DNA of 52,197 nucleotides from assembly GCA_017539425.1 (NCBI GenBank), contig JAFYHA010000020.1, positions 1 through 52,197 of the forward strand, in the 5' to 3' direction. Origin of the DNA: Clostridia bacterium. GTDB taxonomy: Bacteria; Bacillota; Clostridia; Oscillospirales; CAG-272. Every line of letters starts with the position of its first letter. Position 1 is the first letter of the stretch. The notes beneath the pieces were generated by a model. It saw only the letters and a program-made list of their open reading frames with translations, was not told the origin of the DNA and ran no database searches. Below are positions 8,629 to 16,937 of this stretch, piece after piece. The position numbers were made by a program, and so were the translations under genes.

Positions 8629-8649
8629 GCGGCCGCAAGGCCGCTTTTG
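8629..8649 (+). terminator. Rho-independent terminator
   Basis: The stem GCGGCC-GCAA-GGCCGC with a stable tetraloop is followed by TTTTGTT, just after the 8623 stop. Confidence 0.75.
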
Positions 8650-8650
8650 T

Positions 8651-9304
8651 TCATGCGGAGGGATCCGGGTTTTGTGTGTTTTCCGGGTCCTGAGTCTCTT
8701 CCGCAGGAGAATCGTCAGAGGTTACAGAATTTTCAGCGGCTGCGGGAGATTCGGTAGCTTCGGACTCTTCCGGGGAAGGATTCGGATCTTTCTTTTTCTT
8801 GAACACGAAGCCCTTGGAAATGAAATAGTTCAGGATGACCACGATGATGGACGACAGGAGCTTGGCGATCAGTTCGGCATTGATTGCCCAGTTCCGGTGG
8901 AAGAGGACGAAATCGAACTCGGCGCCCTTGAGGATCACGTTGAGCAGCAGGACGAGCAGGTAGGTCATGATCAGGTCAAGCCCGAATGTGCCCAACCGGG
9001 TCAGGGAGAACTTGAACAGCTGAGGCCAGAAGGTACCCTTGCTCCGGTCGGCCTTGGTAAAGACCCATTTCCGGTTGGTGCTGAACGCAACCAGCACGGC
9101 CGTGATCCACTGCAGGACCTGGGCGGTAAAATAGGTCGCCAGATAGGGCCCGCTGGAAATTTCGGCCAGATCGACGCCGAGAAAATGTTTTGCAAAGAGG
9201 AAGGTCAACTCGTAGACGGCCATGGAGCTGAACGTGGTCAGGACTCCGAAAGCCATGTAGCTCAAACCTTCACGGTGCTTTTTAATAAATGCGACTAACT
9301 TCAT
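8651..9304 (-). CDS. GtrA-family membrane protein
   Basis: This 217-residue protein has four hydrophobic helices typical of the GtrA/DPMS-like family (LSYMAFGVLTTFSSMAVYEL, a middle pair, and VVILNYFISKGFVFK at the end). The family helps move polyprenyl-linked sugars or forms part of cell-surface polysaccharide systems. A Pro/Glu/Ser-rich hydrophilic tail of about 50 residues (168-217) is longer than in most members. The start lies eight bases after the cysS stop, so it is translated as part of the cysS transcript. No glycosyltransferase partner is nearby, which leaves its precise role open. Confidence 0.8.
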   Translation of the reverse strand: MKLVAFIKKHREGLSYMAFGVLTTFSSMAVYELTFLFAKHFLGVDLAEISSGPYLATYFTAQVLQWITAVLVAFSTNRKWVFTKADRSKGTFWPQLFKFSLTRLGTFGLDLIMTYLLVLLLNVILKGAEFDFVLFHRNWAINAELIAKLLSSIIVVILNYFISKGFVFKKKKDPNPSPEESEATESPAAAENSVTSDDSPAEETQDPENTQNPDPSA

Positions 9305-9312
9305 AATTTTGA

Positions 9313-10752
9313 TTACTTCACCTGGAACGTGGTGCCGTCCTTGCTGTCGATCAGGAGAATGCCCCGAGCGGCCAGTTCGTTGCGGATCGCGTCGGCCCTC
9401 GCATAATCTTTCGCTTTTTTTGCATCAGCGCGCTCCTGGATCTTGGCACGGATCTCTTCGGCCAGTTCCGGACTGACCCCTGTGCCGGATGAAGCGGACT
9501 CCGCGGAGGCTGCGGCCTTGCGGGATGCCGCTTCCATCAGGTTCAGGCAGAGCACGCTGTCCATATCCTCAAGGGCTTTGCGCTTGGTGGATGCGTTCGT
9601 GTCGGCTTTGAGCACATCATACAGGGCGGTCAGGGCCAGAGAGGTGTTGAGGTCGTTGTCCAGAGCGTCGGTGAATTCTTTCCGGAAGGCGGTCAGGGCC
9701 TCTTCGTCAACGGATTCGTCCGGAGCGGAAGACAGGGCCGCGATCCGTCCGATCAGTTTGTCGTAGGTGACGGCCGCGTTGTCCAGATTCTCCCAGGAGA
9801 AGACCAGGTTCTTGCGGTAATGGGACTGCAGGCAGAACAACCGGTAAGCCATCGGGTCATAACCTTTTTGCTTAAGCAGATCTACGGTCAGGAATTCACC
9901 CTTGGACTTGCTCATCTTTCCGGAGGCCGTATTCAGGTGAAGCACGTGCATCCAGTAGTTGCACCACTTGTGGCCCAGATAGGCCTCGCACTGCGCGATT
10001 TCGTTGGTGTGGTGCGGGAAAGCGTTGTCAATGCCCCCGCAATGGATGTCCAGACGTTCGCCAAGATGTTTCATGCTGATGCACGAGCATTCGATGTGCC
10101 ATCCGGGATAACCCAGGCCCCAGGGAGACTCCCATTTGAGCTCCTGGTCCTCAAACTTGGATTTGGTGAACCAGAGCACGAAGTCGGCTTTGTTCCTCTT
10201 GTTTCCGTCGGCTTCCACGCCTTCGCGGACACCTACCGCAAGATCTTCTTCGGTGAATCCGTGGAAAACATAGTACTGTTCCAGCTTGGACGTGTCGAAA
10301 TAGATGTTTCCCCCGGCCTCATAGGCAAAGCCTTTGTCCAGAAGGACCTGGATGGTCGCAATGAAATCCGAGATGCAATGGGTCGCGGGTTCAATCACGT
10401 CCGGCTTGCGGATGTTGAGAGCGCGGCAGTCGTTGAAGAATGCGTTCGTGTAGAATGCGGCGATCTCCATGACGGTTTTGTGCTCCCGGCGCGCGCCCTT
10501 GAGCATCTTGTCCTCTCCGGTGTCGGCATCCGAGGTCAGGTGCCCGACGTCCGTGATATTCATTACGCGTTTCACGGCATATCCGCTGTAGCGCAGATAG
10601 CGGTCCAGGATGTCCTCCATGATATAGGTGCGCAAATTTCCGATATGGGCATAATGATACACCGTAGGCCCGCAGGTGTACATACTGACTTTGCCGGGCT
10701 CGACGGGAACAAACTCTTCTTTTTGGTGGGATAGGGAATTGTAAAGTAGCAT
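9313..10752 (-). CDS. cysS: Cysteinyl-tRNA synthetase
   Basis: This 479-residue class I aminoacyl-tRNA synthetase charges tRNA-Cys. It has the expected zinc/substrate motif YTCGPTVY (Cys27), HIGN at 36-39, the ECSCISMKHLG and GGIDNAFPHHTNE stretches of the active site, and KMSKS at 279-283. The C-terminal DALR-type helical domain ends with the RADAIRNELAARGI segment typical of CysRS. Length is standard. The start codon has GGAG six bases upstream. It lies 25 bases downstream of the flavin reductase gene and is followed at once by gtrA, so all three may share a transcript. Confidence 0.95.
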   Translation of the reverse strand: MLLYNSLSHQKEEFVPVEPGKVSMYTCGPTVYHYAHIGNLRTYIMEDILDRYLRYSGYAVKRVMNITDVGHLTSDADTGEDKMLKGARREHKTVMEIAAFYTNAFFNDCRALNIRKPDVIEPATHCISDFIATIQVLLDKGFAYEAGGNIYFDTSKLEQYYVFHGFTEEDLAVGVREGVEADGNKRNKADFVLWFTKSKFEDQELKWESPWGLGYPGWHIECSCISMKHLGERLDIHCGGIDNAFPHHTNEIAQCEAYLGHKWCNYWMHVLHLNTASGKMSKSKGEFLTVDLLKQKGYDPMAYRLFCLQSHYRKNLVFSWENLDNAAVTYDKLIGRIAALSSAPDESVDEEALTAFRKEFTDALDNDLNTSLALTALYDVLKADTNASTKRKALEDMDSVLCLNLMEAASRKAAASAESASSGTGVSPELAEEIRAKIQERADAKKAKDYARADAIRNELAARGILLIDSKDGTTFQVK

Positions 10753-10777
10753 GATTTACTCCGTGCGGACGTCCGTC

Positions 10778-11365
10778 TCAGCGAGAGGCGTCCTGATGAT
10801 GGGGATTCTTTTTGCGGACTGCGTATCCGCGTCCGCCGACACGCCGGCCGAGCTCATAGTAGGAGCCGTGCGCATAGCCCAGCAGATGGGCTTTTTCCAG
10901 ATGCAGCTTTCCTGCTGCGTCGATGAGAGCGGGATCCACGTCCACCGCTTCGATTCTGGCCATAAATACCGTATGCGAGCCGAGATCTACCGTGTTGACG
11001 ACGCGGCACTCCAGGGAAAGCGGGCAGTCATCCAGGACCGGACAGTCTATGGTTGAGGCGGGAACCGGATGCAGACCGCAGCGTTCGATCTTGTTGACTT
11101 TCCGCCCGGTACAGACTCCGCAGATGTCTACGGCTCTCGCCAGACGGGAGGAGGGAAAATTGATGGTAAACACTCCGGTTTCCTGCAGAAGGGAAAAGGA
11201 GTATCGGGTTTCCCTGACAGAAATGTATGTCATCGGTGGCTCTGAGTTCAGGATCCCTGTCCAGGCCACGGTGAGGACGTTTGGCTTTTCGTTTGACCCG
11301 CAAACGACAAGAGCGGGCGGGATCGGAGCGGACAGCGCAGCCGCCGGCCAGACGGTTTTCGGCAT
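10778..11365 (-). CDS. Flavin reductase-like (flavoredoxin) protein
   Basis: This 195-residue protein has the flavin reductase-like split-barrel FMN-binding fold. Markers are PALVVCGSNEKPNVLTVAWTG at the front, SVRETRYSFSLLQETGVF, then the CGVCTGRKVNK and LECRVV segments. Relatives bind FMN and pass electrons or reduce flavin, often in anaerobes. The start was moved to the ATG at 11365, which has AAAGGA before it. A longer frame to 11488 would run through the tRNA promoter on the other strand. The C-terminal RRVGGRGYAVRKKNP tail is basic. Substrate unknown. Confidence 0.8.
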   Translation of the reverse strand: MPKTVWPAAALSAPIPPALVVCGSNEKPNVLTVAWTGILNSEPPMTYISVRETRYSFSLLQETGVFTINFPSSRLARAVDICGVCTGRKVNKIERCGLHPVPASTIDCPVLDDCPLSLECRVVNTVDLGSHTVFMARIEAVDVDPALIDAAGKLHLEKAHLLGYAHGSYYELGRRVGGRGYAVRKKNPHHQDASR

Positions 11366-11411
11366 TAGATAGGTCCTTTCGTGCAATGAGAAAAAACGAG
11401 ATAAGGGGTAC

Positions 11412-11440
11412 TTGACTTTTAAGTGGTCTTGTGTTATTAT
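11412..11440 (+). promoter_or_regulatory. Promoter of tRNA-Ser(GCU)
   Basis: TTGACT (11412-11417), a 17-base spacer and TATTAT (11435-11440) lie 34 bases upstream of the tRNA. Confidence 0.65.
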
Positions 11441-11474
11441 GACGTTTGCGAGGTATGCAATGGCCCCTCGCCAC

Positions 11475-11562
11475 GGAGAAGTACTCAAGAGGCCAAAGAG
11501 GCGCCCCTGCTAAGGGTGTAGGCTGGGAAACCGGTGCGAGAGTTCGAATCTCTCCTTCTCCG
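11475..11562 (+). tRNA. tRNA-Ser, anticodon GCU
   Basis: The gene is 88 bases with a 7-bp acceptor stem GGAGAAG/CTTCTCC and discriminator G. The anticodon loop CTGCTAA presents GCT, followed by a long class II variable arm and the T-loop GTTCGAATC. It decodes AGC/AGU. CCA is not encoded, since TTC follows the discriminator. Confidence 0.95.
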
Positions 11563-11565
11563 TTC

Positions 11566-11592
11566 AAATCCTGCGCAAGCAGGATTTTTTGT
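11566..11592 (+). terminator. Rho-independent terminator of tRNA-Ser(GCU)
   Basis: A perfect 9-bp stem AAATCCTGC-GCAA-GCAGGATTT is followed by TTTG and more T. It begins four bases after the tRNA. Confidence 0.85.
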
Positions 11593-11762
11593 TTTTGGAG
11601 GGTATGCGTGCGGTGAAAAAAGGCTCAACGCCGGTTCGCTCCTGGAGCGGAGCTTGTGCACAATCCTAATTATTATACAGCATTTTGTGGATGCGCGCAA
11701 GTGCCCGTGCGTGAAAAGGCCGAAAGCCCCTGAGACCCGACCCGGAGAAAACGTGGCCGGTC

Positions 11763-11791
11763 TTGACAGAAACGGGGTTTCGTGCTATCAT
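11763..11791 (+). promoter_or_regulatory. Promoter of tRNA-Ser(UGA)
   Basis: TTGACA (11763-11768), a 17-base spacer and TATCAT (11786-11791). The tRNA starts 31 bases later. The stretch 11593-11762 shows no supported gene. Confidence 0.7.
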
Positions 11792-11822
11792 TTCCGCAGG
11801 CAGAGGCGCTGCCGCAGTATAC

Positions 11823-11910
11823 GGAGAGATATCGAAGCGGTCATAACGAGGCGGTCTTGAAAACCGTTTGGGTTCTGCCCACGTGGGTTCGAATCCCACT
11901 CTCTCCGCCA
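11823..11910 (+). tRNA. tRNA-Ser, anticodon UGA
   Basis: The acceptor stem GGAGAGA/TCTCTCC has discriminator G and an encoded CCA end. The anticodon loop CTTGAAA presents TGA, with a long variable arm and the T-loop GTTCGAATC. It decodes UCA and related Ser codons. Confidence 0.95.
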
Positions 11911-12013
11911 TTATTTTTGACCGGGGCGTCTGGCTTTGCGTACGGCAAGGCCGGACGCTCTGTCTGTTTCCGGAGCCGTTGCAAAACCTGGAAGGAGGGG
12001 CGAATTCAACCGT

Positions 12014-13930
12014 ATGGGTGTAGCTTTTCATATCTCTGCATTTCTAATCAGCGTTTCCTGCTTGGTGTTCACATTCATACAGAACCGGTATGACAAACCG
12101 CAGAAAAAGATCTACATGGTCATGGTCGCTATCCTGGCCCTGAACACGGTCTCCGAGGCGGCCGTTGAATTTGCAGTGCCGTTTCAAGCCGAAAGTGTAA
12201 TTGCGCAGAACCTGATCCTGGTCAGCAAGTATTTCTACTTTGTCCTTCATGCCGCCGTTCTTCCGCTCCTGGTCTATTATGTGCTCCGGATTACGGGACG
12301 GAGCCACCGCTTTACATTGCTGAAGCATGCGCTCTTTCTGATTCCGGTCGCGGTCGTGGACGTGCTGATGCTCACCAATCCGCTCCACCACTGGTGCTAT
12401 TACTATGAACCCGTGACGTTCGCCTATCATCGCGGATGGGGTGTGACAGCGCTTTATGTGATTTCGGTTTTCTACATCGCGTTCTTTATCGGAACACTGT
12501 TTTCATCCTGGAAAGCGATCACGCAGAAGCGAAGACTGGCGATGTCCTATTTCCTGGTTATGGTGATCGCGGGCATTCTCGTGCAGATGGTTCTGATCAC
12601 CGCACGCGTGGAACTTCTGGCCGAGGCCGTGGCGTTTCTCGGAGTGCTGCTGACCGTGGAGGATGAGGGTGATCTGATCGATTCGGATGCCGGCATTTAC
12701 AACCGGAAAGCTATGCGGATCGACCTGGGAAACCTGATCGCAAACAAGCAATCGTTCAAGATCCTCTGCGTAAAAGTGGAAAATGCAGGAGTCATCCGGA
12801 GAGCAACCGGCTCGAATAACACGGATATCCTGGCCTCTATGCTGTATCGAGAGCTGGTTTCCATTGTGCCCAGATATCTCATTTACCGGACGGCGCCTGA
12901 CACATTCGCGCTGATTCTGGTCGGAAAGCACAGGGCATCTGCGGAAGAGGCCGTACACAAACTGGAAGAGAGGTTCAAAAAAGGATGGTCCTGCAACCAT
13001 ACTGAAGTGATCCTGTCCGCGACCATTATGCTGGCCACTGTGCCGGAAGACATCATGACGGTCGAGGACGCGTTCAACATGACCGACGGAATGCTCCCCC
13101 TCAACCACAAGAAGTTGCTGATCGGGAAAGAGGATCTGAGTTATCTGATCCGCCGCAGGATGCTGGAACGGGCCATCCAGCAGGGGCTGACGCAGGGCAG
13201 ATTCGAGGTGTATTATCAGCCCACGTTCGATGCGGACGGGCTCCGGCTCGTGGGAGCGGAGGCACTTGCGCGTCTGAACGATCCGCAGCTCGGGCAGCTG
13301 ATGCCGGATGAATTCATTCCGCTTGCCGAACAGATCGGCTTGATCGGAGATCTGGACGATTATGTGCTTTACGCAGCCTGCGAGTTTGTGACCAGCGGAG
13401 TCCCCGCGCGGATCGGGATTCAGAGCATCAATGTCAACCTGTCCGTGGTGCAGTGCATCAAACCGGGGTTTGTAGAACATATCATCTCGATCGTGGACGA
13501 GGCCGGCGTGGATCATGCCCGTATCAATTTTGAGATTACGGAGTCCGTGGACGCAAACGATTATGCGGCTATGGGTGCGGTGATCAACGGATTCAGGCAG
13601 AACGGCTTCCGGGTTTATATGGATGATTACGGAACGGGCTTTTCCAACCTGCGCTCCCTGTTCTCCATGGACTTCAATGTGATCAAGATCGACAAATCCC
13701 TGCTTTGGGGTGCACAGGAGAGTGATCTCGGGAGGGTGATCCTGGAGAACAACGTGCGCATGCTGAAGCAGATGGATGTAAAAATACTGGTTGAGGGTGT
13801 GGAAACCCAGGAACAGATCGCGCTGCTGAAAGAACTCGGAGTAGACTATCTGCAGGGATTCTATTTCTCAAAGCCTGTGCCGGAGAATGAACTGATCAGC
13901 CAATACAAATATCTGGATGTGCCCGCTTAG
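12014..13930 (+). CDS. 7TM-type sensor with degenerate GGDEF and intact EAL domain (c-di-GMP phosphodiesterase)
   Basis: This is a 638-residue membrane signalling protein. About seven hydrophobic helices fill residues 1-225, like the N-terminal 7TM sensor of some histidine kinases. Residues about 235-370 are a GGDEF-like domain whose signature is lost (RTAPDTFALIL in its place), so it should not make c-di-GMP. Residues about 385-630 are an EAL domain with E416-A417-L418, INVNLSVVQ, FEITES, DDYGTGFSNL, KIDKSLL, VEGVETQEQ and QGFYFSKP. All metal and catalytic residues appear present, so c-di-GMP hydrolysis is likely. The ATG has AAGGAGG about 15 bases upstream, longer than usual. No other c-di-GMP gene is in the window. 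Confidence 0.85.
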   Translation: MGVAFHISAFLISVSCLVFTFIQNRYDKPQKKIYMVMVAILALNTVSEAAVEFAVPFQAESVIAQNLILVSKYFYFVLHAAVLPLLVYYVLRITGRSHRFTLLKHALFLIPVAVVDVLMLTNPLHHWCYYYEPVTFAYHRGWGVTALYVISVFYIAFFIGTLFSSWKAITQKRRLAMSYFLVMVIAGILVQMVLITARVELLAEAVAFLGVLLTVEDEGDLIDSDAGIYNRKAMRIDLGNLIANKQSFKILCVKVENAGVIRRATGSNNTDILASMLYRELVSIVPRYLIYRTAPDTFALILVGKHRASAEEAVHKLEERFKKGWSCNHTEVILSATIMLATVPEDIMTVEDAFNMTDGMLPLNHKKLLIGKEDLSYLIRRRMLERAIQQGLTQGRFEVYYQPTFDADGLRLVGAEALARLNDPQLGQLMPDEFIPLAEQIGLIGDLDDYVLYAACEFVTSGVPARIGIQSINVNLSVVQCIKPGFVEHIISIVDEAGVDHARINFEITESVDANDYAAMGAVINGFRQNGFRVYMDDYGTGFSNLRSLFSMDFNVIKIDKSLLWGAQESDLGRVILENNVRMLKQMDVKILVEGVETQEQIALLKELGVDYLQGFYFSKPVPENELISQYKYLDVPA

Positions 13931-13966
13931 AAGCAGACATAGCGGCGCAAAAGCAATACGCAAAAA

Positions 13967-14012
13967 GCCGGTGTTTCCGTGCGGCATAGGCCGCGACGGA
14001 GACGCCGGTCTT
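13967..14012. terminator. Nested hairpin between convergent genes
   Basis: GCCGG...TCCGT pairs with ACGGA...CCGGT, enclosing a second stem GCGGC-ATAG-GCCGC. It lies between the EAL gene and the convergent GH31 gene. No clear T-run. Confidence 0.5.
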
Positions 14013-14027
14013 CTGCGTTGTATGGGG

Positions 14028-15992
14028 TCAACCGCGCCGAAATACCGGGATGACGTCCAGAGGAGCGGGGACCGTGATGGTTGAACCGCCAGCATAGGAC
14101 CGCCCGGTCTCCAGATCCGTCCATGTGCCTTTTGGCAGATAGACCCGCCGTTCTCTTGCACCGGCTTCCAGAACCGGGCAGACCAGCAGATCCGGGCCGA
14201 ACAGATACTCGTCGCGAAGATTTGTGCAGAGGGGGTCATCCGGGAATACGTACCACAAGGGACGCATCGGAGGAACACCGGTCCTGTGTGCCTCGTCAAA
14301 TACACTGCGCAGATACGGGCGCATAGCCTGCCTGCGATCCAGGTACTTCCTGAAAATGCCGTAGGCTTCGTCTCCATAACTCCAAATCTCGTTGTCCGCG
14401 CCGGAGCCCATACAGACCTTGCCGCTGACCGGATGACGGATTTCGTGATGCGGATTCCGGTCCCCGTGAAGACGCATGACGGGGCAGTAGGCGCCCCACT
14501 CAAACCAGCGGATCAGCAGCTCCACAAAGGCCGGATCCCGGACATCACCGCCCGAGAAGCCTCCGATGTCCGAATTCCACCAGGGAATTCCGGCAACGCC
14601 CATAGACAGACCTGCGCAAACCTGAATGCGGAAAGACTCCCATGTGGAGGATATGTCACCGCTCCAGGCCAGGGCGCCGTACCGGGCGCTTCCCGCCCAG
14701 GCGCAGCGGATGAGGCTGATGGGCTTTTCCACGCCCTCGGAACGGAGACCTTCATAGAAGTTGCGGGCATAGGCCTGCGGATACAGGTTGCCGACCTGAA
14801 GTCCGGGGCCTTCGCGATAGGTCCAGCGGGACCAGTCGCATACGGAGTATTCCGGTTCCGCCACGTCCAGCCAGTAATCACGAATGCCGAGAGTATAATA
14901 ATTGTCCCGGATCCGGTTCCAGACGAAGTCGCGCGCCTCCGGATTGGTCGTATCATAGAACAGGGTTTTCTGATCGGCGAAGAACATCGAATACAGGCCG
15001 TCGGAGTCCGGACGGATGAGCATACCGCGTTTCTGCATGGTTTTGTAGTTTTCGCTTTCAGTGGATACGGTGGGCCAGACGCTTACGACCAGACGGATCC
15101 CCATCTCGGACAATTGTTCCACCATCCCTTTCGGATCCGGGAAAAAGGCCGGATCGAACCGAAAATCGCCCATTTCGGTCCAGTGGAAGAAATCGCACAC
15201 GATCACGTCGGGCTTGATTCCGCGGGCCGCGTATTCGGATGCGACGCGGAGAATCTCGTCCTGGGAGGAGTAGCGCAGTTTGCACTGCCAGAACCCGAGC
15301 CCGTGCTCGGGCATGGGCGGAGCGTGTCCTACAGCGTCGGCATACTGAGAGCTGATCTGCTGCGGAGTATCGCCAACAGTCAGCCAGTAGTCAATCTGGA
15401 GGGAAGACTCGGATTCCCAGAGAATCTCGTTTGTTCCGAACGTGACGCGGCCAATGGACGGGTTGTGCCACAAAAAACCGTACCCTTTGCTACTGATATA
15501 AAAGGGAACCGAACTCTGCGTGTTACGTTGAGACAGATCAAGGGTACACCCCTTAAGATCCAGTATATCCATCTGATACTGGCCCATTCCGTAAAAATGT
15601 TCCGTTTCGCACCCGGCAAAGGCGACATTGAGTTTGAAGGACCCGTCCGGAAGAGGACGGTATTCGCGTGCCCGGTGCCTTTGAGGACCCGGCGCGCTCC
15701 ATTCGTCAAGAAGGATTCGTCCCGAACGGTCTTCAAAGCGAAGATGCACGCCGCCCTCGTGCTGCCGGGCACGGCAGACCAGGTCTCCCACGGACAGGGA
15801 AGCTTCCCCGTCGTCGATGTGGAGAGCGGGGGCCTGTGGACCGGGACTCAGCAGGGCATAGTCGGTATCAACAGGCATATGGCCCCGGGCAATGCGTACG
15901 CGTACGCTGTTGGTTCCCCAGGGTGTGAGCAGCAGATGTTCGTCGCCGGCTATGCAAAGCAAGCCGTTCTCTAAGTGTCTGAATTCCGCCAT
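14028..15992 (-). CDS. Glycoside hydrolase family 31 (alpha-glucosidase/alpha-xylosidase type)
   Basis: This is a 654-residue cytoplasmic GH31 enzyme. An N-terminal beta-sandwich (about 1-225) with FYGMGQY leads into the (beta/alpha)8 barrel. The barrel carries PDVIVCDFFHW and FRFDPAFFPDP. The nucleophile is in WLDVAEPE (Asp376) and the likely acid/base in WSGD (Asp446), with RLHGDR further on. A C-terminal beta domain ends in VPAPLDVIPVF. The start at 15992 has AAAGGAAC upstream. Reading on to 16490 would cross a consensus promoter on the other strand. No signal peptide, so it acts on imported oligosaccharides. Glucoside versus xyloside specificity is not resolved. It stands alone with no sugar transporter next to it. 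Confidence 0.88.
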   Translation of the reverse strand: MAEFRHLENGLLCIAGDEHLLLTPWGTNSVRVRIARGHMPVDTDYALLSPGPQAPALHIDDGEASLSVGDLVCRARQHEGGVHLRFEDRSGRILLDEWSAPGPQRHRAREYRPLPDGSFKLNVAFAGCETEHFYGMGQYQMDILDLKGCTLDLSQRNTQSSVPFYISSKGYGFLWHNPSIGRVTFGTNEILWESESSLQIDYWLTVGDTPQQISSQYADAVGHAPPMPEHGLGFWQCKLRYSSQDEILRVASEYAARGIKPDVIVCDFFHWTEMGDFRFDPAFFPDPKGMVEQLSEMGIRLVVSVWPTVSTESENYKTMQKRGMLIRPDSDGLYSMFFADQKTLFYDTTNPEARDFVWNRIRDNYYTLGIRDYWLDVAEPEYSVCDWSRWTYREGPGLQVGNLYPQAYARNFYEGLRSEGVEKPISLIRCAWAGSARYGALAWSGDISSTWESFRIQVCAGLSMGVAGIPWWNSDIGGFSGGDVRDPAFVELLIRWFEWGAYCPVMRLHGDRNPHHEIRHPVSGKVCMGSGADNEIWSYGDEAYGIFRKYLDRRQAMRPYLRSVFDEAHRTGVPPMRPLWYVFPDDPLCTNLRDEYLFGPDLLVCPVLEAGARERRVYLPKGTWTDLETGRSYAGGSTITVPAPLDVIPVFRRG

Positions 15993-16083
15993 AACAGTTC
16001 CTTTCCAAGCAGAAGTTCTTACCTTCAGTATAGCAGTGTGCGCATGAAAATGCAACCAGGGGTTCGTACGGGTGCCGGACAAC

Positions 16084-16112
16084 TTGACACCTTTGCAGGA
16101 TGTGGTTATAAT
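16084..16112 (+). promoter_or_regulatory. Consensus promoter of the 16152 gene
   Basis: TTGACA (16084-16089), exactly 17 bases, then TATAAT (16107-16112). Transcription should start about 30 bases before the ATG, and AGGAGGA is at the ribosome binding site. Confidence 0.8.
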
Positions 16113-16151
16113 TGTTTTGTTCCTATATATAAATAGGAGGACAATTGAACT

Positions 16152-16760
16152 ATGATTACAAACAAGTATGCACAGGATTACAGGCTTGAAAACCGTGTCA
16201 ACGCCAAGGGCAAGACCGTGACCAAGGCCGTATATGTCGGAAAATACTATACCTTTGACCGGACACCGGAAAAAATGCGCGCAGAAAAGCGGATTCTTCT
16301 GATAGCAGCCGTATGCGCCTTGGCGATGCTTGCCCTCGGAGCCGGTGTATATAACAACCAGGGCTTTTCTTCCCAGTACTATACGCTCGTTCCGTTTCTG
16401 GTCTGCGCATTCCCGCTGCTCTATCTGGGAATGGCCTTGTATTCCGTCTTTACGTTTAAGGGCAAATGCACCCGGGAGCAAAAGGACCACATCTCGGAGC
16501 GGATTCCGAAATGCGGATTTGCGGGGATGGTCTTTTCGGGTGCTGGCGTAATCGGCATACTGATTTCAACCGGACTCAAGATCGCCGGAGTGGAAGAACG
16601 GCCGGTCCACGCAAACGATATCATCTTCATGACAGCAGCGGTGCTTATGTTCCTGGCATTTCTTGTGGTGTTCCTGCGCAGAAAAGCCTTTTTGATGAAG
16701 GAAACCGGCAAACCGGACGTGCCTGCGGAACCGGCTGAGGGCGACCCGCAATCCCCCTAA
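16152..16760 (+). CDS. Hypothetical four-helix membrane protein
   Basis: This 202-residue protein of unrecognised family begins with a charged, Lys-rich domain of about 45 residues (VGKYYTFDRTPEKMRAEKR). Four hydrophobic helices follow at about 49-67, 77-98, 119-140 and 152-171, with both ends predicted inside. The C-terminus is a short Pro/Glu-rich tail. A perfect consensus promoter and a strong Shine-Dalgarno suggest good constitutive expression. It precedes the opp operon, but that has its own promoter, so a functional link is not implied. Confidence 0.65.
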   Translation: MITNKYAQDYRLENRVNAKGKTVTKAVYVGKYYTFDRTPEKMRAEKRILLIAAVCALAMLALGAGVYNNQGFSSQYYTLVPFLVCAFPLLYLGMALYSVFTFKGKCTREQKDHISERIPKCGFAGMVFSGAGVIGILISTGLKIAGVEERPVHANDIIFMTAAVLMFLAFLVVFLRRKAFLMKETGKPDVPAEPAEGDPQSP

Positions 16761-16818
16761 AATTGCCTGTGTGAGCACGCCGAATTGTGCGGGCGGAGTA
16801 TGAATATGAAAATTTTAC

Positions 16819-16847
16819 TTGACAAAAGCGCTCGTTTTGTGTAAAAT
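16819..16847 (+). promoter_or_regulatory. Promoter of the opp operon
   Basis: TTGACA (16819-16824), a 17-base spacer and TAAAAT (16842-16847). A leader of about 85 bases follows before the oppA start. Confidence 0.75.
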
Positions 16848-16937
16848 ATCTCTTACTTAGCATTAGGGCATGGTATGTCTGTTCGAAATTAAATGACCTA
16901 GTAAAGCTAAACAAATCTATTTTGGAGGAAAAATGCA

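Noticed and set aside
11936-12013. Earlier start for the GGDEF/EAL protein at 11936
   Set aside because: The extra 26 residues are basic and non-conserved in character and start only 25 bases after the tRNA. The ATG at 12014 begins a membrane helix directly.
15993-16490. A 166-residue extension of the GH31 enzyme
   Set aside because: It overlaps the opposite-strand consensus promoter and gene at 16084-16760, and its sequence is not GH31-like.
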